From Fremontodendron californicum (Eukaryota > Streptophyta > Magnoliopsida > Malvales > Malvaceae): 64,000 nt of DNA. Made by a program: the position numbers and the translations under genes. A model generated the notes under the pieces. It saw nothing but the letters and a program-made list of their open reading frames with translations, was not told where the DNA came from and did not search any database. This document shows, piece after piece, positions 33,089 through 42,870 of the stretch; positions within the stretch are counted from its first letter, which is position 1, and each line of letters starts with the position of its first letter. The stretch is taken from positions 5,399,501 through 5,463,500 of the forward strand of contig JAULJL010000025.1 in NCBI GenBank assembly GCA_030761205.1, read 5' to 3'.

Positions 33089-34588
33089 TCACACACCCTT
33101 GAGCAATGCATCAGCCCCTTCCATGATCAACTTCCACGCGGCAACCACGTGGCGTTCCTCTGTCAGTGTGGCCCCCACCGCAAACCTCAGTATGTATACC
33201 CCACCGACTTTTGTATGGGTCATATAAACCCGCCCTGTTGAGTTCACCCACTCCAGTAGCTTCCGGTTCAACATCTCGGTATAATCCGACCCGATATGCT
33301 TATCCGGTTTTAACCGAAAACACACCAGCCCGAACTCTCTCGGCACCACCATTTCGAACCTTGGGTCGGATTTTACGAACTCCTCGAACATTTTGGCCAT
33401 GCCAACGTCTGACCGGATGTGACGTTGTAGGTTCACAATACCGTAGCTTCGGAAAATGAGCCATAAACGTAACGATTTGAATCTTCGACCTGTACCAACT
33501 TGCCAATCTTTAAAATCCACAACCGAATCCGATTCGCTTTGTTTGTTTCTCAAATACTCCGGGTTTGTACTTAGTGCTTTCACTAGCAACCTAGGCTTTT
33601 GAACCCACAGGCAGCAACAATCCAAGAAACTCAATAGCCACTTGTGGGGACTCAAACTCAGTGAGTCAACTCGCTCTATCCCATCAAGGTGATGCCTGAA
33701 CTCCGGGCATATACATGCACTACCCGCGTAGGCAGCATCCACGTGCACCCATATGCCATGTTCGTTCGCCACGTCAGCAAGTGGTCCTATTGGGTCAACG
33801 GCTGTGGTGGAAGTTGTCCCCACAGTTACACAAAGATATAGTGGGACCAACCCGGCTGCCACATCAGCTTCCACAAGCCTTCGGAGGTGAAGGGGAGATA
33901 GAGAGAAACCAGTGTCGAGAGTTGTCGGAATTGACCTTATGTTTCGAGGAGCAATACCGGCTAACTTACAGGCTTTGGCAAATGTAGAATGAGTTTGGTC
34001 AGATGCGTAGACGACAAGCTTGTGCGTGTTGTCGGAGCCGAGAACATCGAGAGCTTTGTCCCTGGCTGCAATGAGAGTAACGAGTATAGCTTCGCTGGTG
34101 GTGTTTTGGATTATGCCACCACCAGTGCCTTGAAACGTGAATGACTTGGGTAACTTCAGCATGTTAGCTAGCCAGTCCATGACGGTCATTTCCAGCTCGG
34201 TCGAGGCTGGAGAAGCTAGCCAGTTGAACCCTACGGAGTTAAAGCAAGTGCAAAGCATTTCTCCAAGAAAAGCAGCAGTGCTAACAGTGGAAGGAAAAAA
34301 TGCAAAGAAGTTAGGGCTTAGCCAATGGGTCATGCCAGGGATTATCTGGTTTTCCACGTCTTTTAGGATTGTTTCGAAAGGTTCGGGGAGATAGGGTGCG
34401 TTTTCAGGGAGGGTGGTGCGGAGATAGCCTGGTTGCACCTGGCTTAGAACTGGGTAGCTTTCGATTTTTTGGTAGTAATCAGCAATGAAATCTACCATGA
34501 AATGGGCTTGTTTTCTGAATTCTTCAGGGTCTAAGGGATTGAAATGGCAAGTCTCGGGCAAGTTAGATTCAAGTGTACCCATAATCAC
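33089..34588 (-). CDS. TYDC: Tyrosine/DOPA decarboxylase (group II PLP decarboxylase)
   Basis: Single uninterrupted 499-codon frame, the usual plant aromatic-amino-acid decarboxylase length and intronless as in many plant TYDC genes. It removes CO2 from L-tyrosine or L-DOPA to give tyramine or dopamine, precursors of amides and alkaloids, in the cytosol. The N-terminal MVDFIADYYQ...YPVLSQVQPGYL block is conserved. Catalytic features: H200 (SDQTH, ring stacking), D284 (VDAAYAGSA, PLP nitrogen), and K316 in SPHKW (PLP Schiff base). Y345 (STNPEYL), equivalent to the loop tyrosine of animal DOPA decarboxylase, is retained; Phe here marks the aldehyde-synthase branch, so an amine-forming enzyme is predicted. 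Substrate choice (Tyr, DOPA or Trp) cannot be fixed by eye. A second Met at codon 3 is an alternative start. TATA-like sequence lies about 60 bp upstream. Confidence 0.93.
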   Translation of the reverse strand: MIMGTLESNLPETCHFNPLDPEEFRKQAHFMVDFIADYYQKIESYPVLSQVQPGYLRTTLPENAPYLPEPFETILKDVENQIIPGMTHWLSPNFFAFFPSTVSTAAFLGEMLCTCFNSVGFNWLASPASTELEMTVMDWLANMLKLPKSFTFQGTGGGIIQNTTSEAILVTLIAARDKALDVLGSDNTHKLVVYASDQTHSTFAKACKLAGIAPRNIRSIPTTLDTGFSLSPLHLRRLVEADVAAGLVPLYLCVTVGTTSTTAVDPIGPLADVANEHGIWVHVDAAYAGSACICPEFRHHLDGIERVDSLSLSPHKWLLSFLDCCCLWVQKPRLLVKALSTNPEYLRNKQSESDSVVDFKDWQVGTGRRFKSLRLWLIFRSYGIVNLQRHIRSDVGMAKMFEEFVKSDPRFEMVVPREFGLVCFRLKPDKHIGSDYTEMLNRKLLEWVNSTGRVYMTHTKVGGVYILRFAVGATLTEERHVVAAWKLIMEGADALLKGV

Positions 34589-34644
34589 GAACTTTAAAAC
34601 CCAGAGAAAGAGATTGTGTTATTTAGAGAGGCGGGGATATATTG

Positions 34645-34656
34645 GTATTTATATAT
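34645..34656 (-). promoter_or_regulatory. TATA-like box of TYDC
   Basis: On the minus strand the sequence reads TATATAAATACC about 60 bases before the TYDC start codon. It is the only good TATA match in the first 150 bases upstream and would give a short leader. Confidence 0.55.
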
Positions 34657-34818
34657 TTGTGGGTAAAAGTATATTGGCATCGTGTTTCGTATCATACACG
34701 ATATATGTATGAAAAAATAAAACATAAACATGATATGAATAATTAAATATATTAAATTTTAAATACAAATATGATACATATATGTATCATATACGACATA
34801 ATATAATTAACACATTTA

Positions 34819-35476
34819 CGTTAGGTTTGGATGAATGTTAGAAAAGAAAAAGAAGGGTTTTTAAAGAAAAATAAATGATATATTTTTTTCTTATTTGGAT
34901 AATTAAAATATGTTAGAGAAAGAAAAAAAAAAAAAGAATGTTAGCTATTATCGTTTGGTTAAAGTGTGAAAAGTAAAGAAAATGTTAAAATTATAATATA
35001 CTTTTTCAATTATGCCCTTTATTTTTAATTAAAATAATAATATAAATATTATAAATTAAATAATAAAAAATAAAATAAACATTACATTACATTACATTAC
35101 ATTAAAAAATATGAATGTAATGTAAAAAAGGGAAAACAAAAAAAAAAGATAATAAAAAAATTTTAATATAATTTTTAATATCAATTACAGGAAGTATATA
35201 AATTTAAAAATATTACTTGTAATTTGATAAATGTAGAGGGGTAATATATATATTTTATATTTAAACTTTTTTTTAAATTTTCCTTTCTATTTTTTTTTTC
35301 TGATTTGGGGTTTTGAAAAAATAAGTATTTTAAGGGAAAGTGAGGGTACTCAACTCCCCTCACTTTCCTTTATTAATTTTTTTTTTTATCCAAACAAGAA
35401 AAAATAAGAGAAAGGTTTTTCATTTTTTCTTGCTTTTCTTTCCTTTCCCTCCCCCTACCCCAATTCAAACATAGGC
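34819..35476. mobile_element. Tourist-like MITE upstream of TYDC
   Basis: TTA at 34816-34818 and 35477-35479; the left end carries TTAGGTTTGGATGAATG and the right end, inward, GCCTATGTTTGAATTGGGG. The interior has GAAAAGAAAAAG near the left and CTTTTCTTTCC near the right as further inverted similarity, and a (CATTA)n tract at about 35080-35104. It lies about 230 bp from the TYDC start. Confidence 0.58.
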
Positions 35477-35499
35477 TTAAATGTAATTTGCTTGTAATT

Positions 35500-35930
35500 T
35501 GCTTTTATTACACGATAAGATTAAATGCAATTAACACGGTTAATCACGATTAACGTAATTGTTATTTTATAACTTATCTAAATCAAAAAATTTATTAATA
35601 GTAGAATTTTGACATAAATAAAAATAAAAGCCTAATTTCATTATTCAAATTTAAAATAATAACTATAATTTATAAAATAAATATAACAAAATTCATTTTA
35701 CACGTGTTTTACATATGTTAAACGTAAACTTGTTTTACACTATTTAATTAAACGTATTTTTTGTATCTTACATGTGTTAAACGTGTCGAATACGTTTAAG
35801 ACACAAATAATGCCGTACCAAAATTCTTATCGACACAAATAAATACGGAATACATTTTTCTCAAACTCATATACAATTTTCGTATTATTTTGTTCTTATT
35901 GCCATATCTATTTACCGGTAGGGAAACGAA
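35500..35930. repeat. Dispersed repeat, SINE-free paralogue of 240-730
   Basis: Shares CACGATTAAC, AATCAAAAAAT and TTTTGACATAAATAAAAATA in the same order as the SINE-bearing repeat at the window start, and ends with ACGTGTTAAACGTGTC-like motifs. Confidence 0.5.
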
Positions 35931-36178
35931 CTTAGGGCAGAAAATTGCAGGGCTAATATCAAAACACCGAGAAAGAGATTGCGTTATTTTAGAGAAGTGG
36001 GATATGTTGGTACAATTAGGCGGAGTTTGTTTGGATTTATATATACTAGAATAGTTCTCCTAAATTTGCTCATAAATTAAATTAATCGTTCAAATTGAAA
36101 TTCGTTCGATATTTAAGAATTAAACAAAAATATTATATAAAAATAAAACTTATACAAAATTTTAGGCTAATTTTTTAA

Positions 36179-36797
36179 GGGTTAATATGAAAAACATGCA
36201 CTCAATAGAAAAATTATTGTGAAATGGTATAATGAATAAAAGTTATTTGAAAAAGAGAAATGAATAATTAGAAATTATTATAAAGATATTGTAAAGACAA
36301 AATTATCCTTGATAAAAAAAACCTTATCTTCTCTTCTCTTCTCTTCTCTTCCCTTTTTTTTTATTTTTTAATTTAATTTTTAATTAAAAAATAAATATTC
36401 TGAAAATAAAAACATTTTAATTTTAAAAAATAAATTTTTCAAATTTTTTATTTACTTTTTTTAATTAAAATATTTAAAAAAATAAAAATAATATGCCTAA
36501 AATTAATTTTTCTTTATTTTTCTAAATTTTTTTAAATTTTAAAAAAATATATATATTTAAATATTTTATTTTTTAAATTTATTTTCAATTAAAATTTTTA
36601 AAAAATAATATTTCCTTAATGAAAGAAAAAGGAAAATAAGTTTTTTCATTAAAGGTAATTTTGTCTTTACAATATCTTTATAATAATTTTTAATTACTCA
36701 TTTATCTTTTTCAAATAACTTTTATTCATTATACCATTTTATATTTATTTCACCATAATAATTTCACTATTGAAGACATGTTTTTCATATTTTTTCC
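36179..36797. mobile_element. Mutator-like MITE with near-identical long arms
   Basis: Perfect 9-bp duplication ATTTTTTAA at 36170-36178 and 36798-36806. The two arms are about 140 bp and highly similar, for example GGTATAATGAATAAAAGTTA in the left and its exact reverse complement in the right, and AAAGATATTGTAAAGACAAA likewise. The centre is AT-rich with a (TCTTC)n tract near 36330. Highly similar arms suggest youth or foldback-type conversion. Confidence 0.9.
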
Positions 36798-37139
36798 ATT
36801 TTTTAAACGGATCGGTTCTAGCCCTGCCCTAATACTCACTTGCTGTAGCATTCTGATTTGACGTGAATCCTCTCCAACTTGAGGAATAAGTTTCTTGGCA
36901 AAAGAAAGCCCGTTTTTTGTACGAACAGATGTCTTTTTGCAAGAATTTGACTTGAATTCAAGAGGGTTGGGCTTTTTTTTTTTATTTTTTTTTTTTAATG
37001 TCAGAGTCCTCATAGAAGTGTAGTTCTTCTCAGCTTTTTCCGAATGGCCCTTACTGGCATCCAAGTCAAATTTAATTTCATGATCAGTAGACCCCACAAC
37101 GCCATCAACCATCATTATCACGTCACTTTCACATTTCAC
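36798..37139 (-). other. Unrecognised 129-codon frame, partly host, partly MITE
   Basis: A minus-strand frame runs 37139-36750. It starts MKCESDVIMMVDGV, is lysine-rich with a KKKNKKKKPN run from a poly-A tract, and its last 16 codons lie inside the Mutator-like MITE, so the original frame would have been interrupted there. It could be a remnant of a lysine-rich protein exon, but I recognise no domain. Base composition is less AT-rich than the surroundings. Confidence 0.3.
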
Positions 37140-37794
37140 TCTTTTGGGCGAGCCGAGCCGGGAATCATTTTAATAAAATACGCCGGGCAAGGATAAAAAA
37201 ACTTGCCAATATTTTGAGCGAGGCCAGGTCGGACAAACACAAATACTTTTAATATTTCGATTCAATTCATGAACAAGTCTAATTTTTCATCCCATTTTGT
37301 TAGGGACTTAAATTTTTTATATAATTTTAATTATATTAAATAATATTATTTATTTAAATATTTTAATCTATATTTATATATTAAAATAATTATATTTTTT
37401 AATATAAAAATTAAATATTTCAAATTACATCTTCTTCATAAATAAAAAAATGTATTATCAAATCAATTTTAAATAAAAACATAAATTTATAAAATTGAAC
37501 ATTTTTTAAAATAAAATGACAAATTCATCCAAAAATAAATCTTAAATCGATTTTTTTATCAATCAGATTTCATTTTCTTCGATTGTAAGAGTCCAAACCG
37601 AATAATTACTCCTGCTGATATTTCTTTTCTTTTTTTTTCTTTTCAAAAGATAAAAAATATTATAAAATCTTTTTTTCACATAATTTTTTTTACTTTCTTA
37701 TTAATAATTATTTATTGTATAATAATAGATAATAAATATTTTTAATTTATTGGTTCATTTTATAATTCTTTCAAAAAAAACAATTTCACTCTTG
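37140..37794. other. AT-rich intergenic DNA
   Basis: A GAGCCGAGCCGGG / GAGCGAGGCCAGGTCGG pair near 37.15-37.23 kb hints at a truncated hAT MITE of the 37803 family; the rest is A/T-rich without signal. Confidence 0.35.
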
Positions 37795-37802
37795 ATTACA
37801 GG

Positions 37803-38360
37803 TAGACCTGTCCAAGGCCCGGCTATCCGCCCAAGCCTGAAGGCCCACCCATATTTGGGAGGGCTTGGACAAAAATATTAGCTTCAAAAAAAGGGCTTGG
37901 ACAAAAAAATAAGATCTGTTTAAAAAATGGGTCGGGCCTTGGCTCCAACATTCAAAGTCTGAGCTCGGCCCGACCTGTTTTCTAATTAAATAATATATTA
38001 TTTTTATTTTTATATATATTATATAATTTATGTCATATAAAGATTAAATATATATAATATTATAGTGTAAACATTAAAAATATGTTAAATTGTCCACGTT
38101 AAGAACTTAATAAAAGAAAAAAATATAAAATTACTAAAGATTAAATAAAAAATAATATATATTTTTAAAAAAAATTAGTAAAAAATAATATGGGCGGGCT
38201 TAAACAGGGTTGGGCTATCCATTTACAAATATGGGTGAACTTGGACAAAATTTGAGGCACATATTTCGGGCTGAGCCTGGCTTGAGCAAGCAAATATAAT
38301 GTTGATACCATACATGGGCCCGGCCCGAACCCAGCCTGGCCTGGCCCGTAGACACCTCTA
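37803..38360. mobile_element. hAT MITE, GGCCC-rich ends
   Basis: Perfect 8-bp duplication ATTACAGG at 37795-37802 and 38361-38368. Ends TAGACCTGTCCAAGGCCCGG and, inward from the right, TAGAGGTGTCTACGGGCCAG. GC-rich tips, AT-rich centre, no coding capacity; same family as 14227-15132. Confidence 0.88.
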
Positions 38361-38484
38361 ATTACAGGCTTTTCAAGAAAAAATTATTCTCTTTCCTTAT
38401 TAATAATTATTTATTACTATGATAATAAATAGTAAATATTTTTAGTTAATTTTGTAATTATTTCAAAAAATAAATTATCACGAA

Positions 38485-38963
38485 TAGGATGACGACGGAT
38501 CGGATATCAACAATTTTTTAAAATATTCGAATCTAAATCCACTTAATTTATCTGAAATCTGAATCCGTTTATTATCCTTTTACTATCTGAATATCAGTAT
38601 CTGAATCTATATCTGATTTAAAGAGCATTATCCTCAGTATATCCGAACCTACTAAATATCTGAATTTATTAAATCATTTTTTAAAATATATATATATATA
38701 TAATTAAATAAAAACTAAATATGTAAATGGATATCAAATTTGAATGCCCAATCTTTTATTCGCATAAATAAATCGGATTGGAATAACGGATTCAGATATC
38801 TGATACTATCCAAACCAAAATCAAAGTGGTTTCGGATAACGGATATTCAAGAATTTATTTTCGAATTCACTGCGAATAATAAACTCAATATCTGAATCTG
38901 CAAATTATCCGAATCAACAAATAACGAATTGAATAATATCGGTTATCCAATTTATTACTATTA
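38485..38963. mobile_element. hAT-like MITE, decayed
   Basis: Left TAGGATGACGACGGATCGG; inward right TAATAGTAATAAATTGGATAA. Flanks ATCACGAA (38477-38484) and CTCACAAA (38964-38971) agree at 6/8. The body alternates ATCCGAATC and GGATATC motifs. Confidence 0.5.
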
Positions 38964-39100
38964 CTCACAAAACTAAAAAAATATATATTTATAATTATTT
39001 ATTATAATGACTAAACAATATAAATATTTTTAATTTAGTAATTCATTTTGTAATTTAAAAAAAAAAATACAGTATCCCCACAAGGGATATTTTTAATATA

Positions 39101-40380
39101 ACTAGATAATGCCCGCGTTTCACTACTGAATGTTATCGGATTTGAATTAATATTTTGTAATAAATTTGAAAGATAAAAAAAGCAAGAGCAGTAAAGATAA
39201 TAATTTAGAAAAGTAATAATTTATATTCTTATACGAAACCTGATATAAAATTGAGAGTTATTTGAATATGGTCAATTACATCCGGCAATTTCAGATACAA
39301 CATAATTATACGATACGAATACAACATGAAAAAAATAATTAAAACACGATATGACACAAAATTAAAATGAACACGACACAAATACACGAACGTGTCAAAA
39401 TCTACATAAAACGAATTATTAACGTGTCAAAATTTATATAAATATATAATATCTTGAATACGATTATAACAAGAAAAATAACACGAACATGATGACACGC
39501 GACACAAATTTGTGAGTTATTTGAATAGTGTCAATTAGACTTGACAATTTCAGACACAACATGATTATACGACTCGAACACAACATGAAAAAAGTAATTA
39601 AAACACGATATAAAAAATAACATGAAGACGACAAAAATACATGAACGTGTCAAAATCTACATAAAACGAATTATTAATGTGTAAAAATTTATATAAATTT
39701 ATAATACTTGAAACAAACGATAAAATAACATGAACATGTTACGAACATACAATTTTTTTCTCTAAATTAAATCATTATGACATATTATGCAAAATATGGG
39801 ATGAATTGAGATGCGACATGAACACACAATTTTCTCTAAATTGAATCACCATGACAAACTATGTATTTGGATGAATTGAAACATGACACGAACACATAAA
39901 AAAATAATTAAAATACAACACTACACGAAAATAATATAAACGCAACACAAATACACGACTCTGTCAAAATTCACATAAAATGAATTATTAATATGTAAAA
40001 TTTTATATAAATTTATAATATTTTGAACATACAAAAAAATAACACAAGCACAACAAAAAAAGTGATATCAACATAAACGAATATCCGACGGTGTCAAAAT
40101 TTACATAAAACGAATTATTAACATGTAAAAATTTTATAAATTTATAATATTTTAAACACAAAAACGACAAAAATACAATTTTTTTCTCCATTTTTTTTTC
40201 TTCTTTCGTTTCGTTTCGTTTCTTTCTTTTCTTTTCTTTTATTCTTAATCAAATTTTTTTAAAACTCCTTTAATACCAATACATAATTGTCAATTAAGCA
40301 TGGATTCAGAATTTAGAATTTTCTTCTCTTATGCATTCTAGGGATAGTTTTTATAGTAAGTAATAATAGATAGGTATAGA
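39101..40380 (-). mobile_element. Helitron, non-autonomous, 1.28 kb
   Basis: On the minus strand it starts TCTATACCTATCTATTATTA (40380 leftward) and ends CGCGGGCATTATCTAGT (at 39101), the typical Helitron 5'-TC and 3'-CTAGT ends. Insertion lies between A and T (minus-strand flanks A|TC and CTAGT|T) with no duplication, as expected. The usual stem-loop before CTAGT is weak. Interior 39.26-40.16 kb consists of about four diverged copies of a unit of 200-260 bp with GTGTCAAAATCTACATAAAA. No Rep/helicase is encoded. Confidence 0.72.
39260..40165. repeat. Four diverged tandem units inside the Helitron
   Basis: Units recognisable by ACATAAAACGAATTATTAA at about 39.41, 39.66, 39.97 and 40.10 kb, each followed by AAATTTATATAAAT(T/A)TATAAT and preceded in most by AACACGA(C/T)A..GACACAAATACACGA. 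Spacings fall from about 250 to about 130 bp, so later copies are shortened. Confidence 0.7.
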
Positions 40381-40542
40381 TTTTTCGTTAGAGAAACAAA
40401 TTAACTTGGGGGGAAATTGCGCGGTTAATAGTAAATGTATTTACATTGATCTCATGTTAGGTATAGATATAAATATATGATAAATGCTGGTATGTATTTT
40501 TTTTTTTTTTACTTATAATCATTTGGAAATGATTTTGATAAT

Positions 40543-40860
40543 TATTGATGTACCTAGTTGTAGTCTTTTAGACTTGTAGAACTATATTTTTTAATGAAAA
40601 ATCAAGGGATAGGAGTATGGATTGGTAAAATATCAACATTTTAGATTCATTACTCCGTCCATCTCATTTTAAATGTTATTTTTTTTTTTCATGCATGTTA
40701 GGAAAGGTAGTTTGATTTTTATGCATTTAATATTATAAATTATTGATGTACGTAGTTGTAGTACTATATTTTTTAATGAAAAATCAAGGGACAGGAGTAT
40801 GGATTGGTAAAATATCAACAATTTAGATTTATTACTCCATCCATCCATCCATCTCATTTT
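40543..40860. repeat. 198-bp tandem duplication of flank plus Stowaway tip
   Basis: TATTGATGTAC(C/G)TAGTTGTAG starts at 40543 and 40741; GGAGTATGGATTGGTAAAAT and TATCAACA follow in both. The first unit continues through the TA target into the first ~85 bases of a Stowaway-like element (CTCCGTCCATCTCATTTTAA), then breaks back to the flank; the second unit leads into the full element. Confidence 0.78.
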
Positions 40861-41058
40861 AATTTTTTATTTTATTTTCAAAGGTATTTGATTTTTATGT
40901 ATTTAATATTATAAATTTAATTTTTATAATATGATGTAGCATGCTTTTTATTGTCAAAAAGTAAAAAATTAAATTAAATATAGAAAATAAGAGTATAAGA
41001 TGTTTAAAAATGAAAAAAACTATTTTAAAATATAAAAAAAATGGCAGGATAGAGAGAA
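40835..41058. mobile_element. Stowaway-like (Tc1/mariner) MITE
   Basis: Flanked by TA (40833-40834, 41059-41060). Ends CTCCATCCATCCATCCATCT and, inward from the right, TTCTCTCTATCCTGCCATTT, resembling the Stowaway CTCCCTCCGTCCC consensus. 224 bp, AT-rich interior, no coding capacity. Confidence 0.72.
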
Positions 41059-41242
41059 TATTGAGTTAATATATATATGGAATTTTTTTTTCCTTAAAAA
41101 AACATATATCATTCACATTAAAAATAATTTTTATGATTTAAAGGAAGGGATCTTCGAACTCTACCATTTGAGCAGGGAAACACGAACGGTATGTGACGAA
41201 CCTACAACTTGAACCAAATATTTTGGTATCATAATTATACTA

Positions 41243-41600
41243 TCTATACTATTATAAAGGTAATGGTTGAGTTTGGTTTCATTGAGTAAGTGACACCAAC
41301 TCAGTTGGTGAAAATACAAAAAATCATTAAATATTAAAAAAAAAAGGATAATTGCATATTTTAATATTTTATATAATAATTAAAAAAAATTACCCATTTT
41401 CCTAAAAACTACCCACTTACAAAAATTATCCACTAACAAAAACTACCAAATTTTTTATATTTAATTTTTTTAAAACATAATTTATTATTTTTTAAAAATA
41501 TATATATTCACTCACATTGTGAGTGTGTAGAATTTTAGTATATATAATGTGTGTGATTGAGTTAGTGTCACGAGTCAAGTGATATCAATTCAGTTGAATA
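41243..41600 (+). mobile_element. Helitron 5' end (3' end not found)
   Basis: TCTATACTATTATAAAGG directly after A, a phrase typical of plant Helitron 5' termini, followed by GACACCAACTCAGTTGGTG. A related phrase, GTCACGAGTCAAGTGATATC/CAATTCAGTTG, recurs near 41.57-41.6 kb. No convincing CTAGT end with hairpin was found, so the limit is arbitrary. Confidence 0.45.
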
Positions 41601-42160
41601 AATTATTTAAGTCAAAATAAAATAATAAAATAAAATTAGAAAAGTTTTGATCTTTTAATTTATTTTTACACGCATACATTTTTTAAATTAAAAAAGTACT
41701 CATTTAAAAAAAAATTCATATCTAATAAAAAAAACTCTATTTAATATTTTTTAAAAGAATCCATAAAATGAGTGTACCAAATTTTAGTAAGTAATTAAAT
41801 GGTTTTTTAGACGATAATGTTAGTCTGAATATGATAAATATATGGAAGAAAAAAAATGTTTAGTAGGCAATTAATTTTTTCTATCCAAAATTTTTACTAC
41901 TATATATCATGTAGTATTTAAAATCATGCTTTACATTTGTACCAAATACTTACCAATATTATGACGTTGCTTTTTTTTTTTTATTTTTAAATAGCAGTTC
42001 TTATCAAAAGTGCAAGTACCAACCAAATAGATGTAAGCTGCTAGTAAAAATATTCAAGATGTGTTTCATTCTTTACGTGATAGTGTTGTCTTGTCTATCT
42101 CAATAGGATGATTTTAAAGAGGAGGGAGTTCTTTACGGCGTGGACTCCGCGTTATAGTTA

Positions 42161-42787
42161 AGGTTGTAAATGAATTATTTGATTTTTATTTGTTTATCAC
42201 GTAATATAAATTATTATGAATAAGATTATAACGTTTATTAAACGAATCAAACTCGAACAAAATATTTTAGTTCATTTATTTCACGAATAAATTCGTTTAT
42301 GAATCATTTAATAAATCGTTTATTGTTCGATTATATATTATATATTATTATGTTTATGTTTATTTTATTTTATTTATTTATAATATAAATTAATAGTATT
42401 TGTATTTTAAGTTTTATATTTAGTAATAACTTAAATTTAATAATATTTGTATTTTATATTTAATAATAACTTAAATTTGATTGATTTATTTATTTATTTG
42501 TTTGTTTAAATTTGTTTAGATTTGTTTATTTATTATTCATAAACATATTTTTAATTGTTCGCGAACATATTCGATTATATGTTCATGAACATATTCGTTT
42601 AATGTTCAAGAATGAGTTCATTTAATTTAAACGAACCGAGCTCGAACACATTCAATTTTAAACGAATCAAACTCGAATACAATTTTGAAATTTTTATGAA
42701 TACAAACCGAATACAAACAAACTCAAAAATAAATGATGAATACGAACAGATATCTATTCATTCAAATTCGATTCATTTACAGCTCGA
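42161..42787. mobile_element. Non-autonomous hAT-type element
   Basis: Same family as 769-2768: left TAAGGTTGTAAATGAAT; right inward TCGAGCTGTAAATGAATCG. Internal AACGAACCGAGCTCGAACAC is shared. Flanks GTTATAGT (42153-42160) and TTTATACT (42788-42795) agree at 6/8. The frames near 42612-42993 are shadows. Confidence 0.65.
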
Positions 42788-42870
42788 TTTATACTCCCAT
42801 ATCCCGAGATGACACGTGTGAAATACGTATCGGATATGGCTTTTCTTATTCACATTCGCTCTCATGTAAA

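Noticed and set aside
33166..34394. Plus-strand frames opposite TYDC
   Set aside because: Antisense shadows of a GC-richer coding region.
36750..37139. 129-codon frame as an intact lysine-rich protein gene
   Set aside because: Its end lies inside a Mutator-like MITE and its lysine run comes from a poly-A tract; no domain is recognised.
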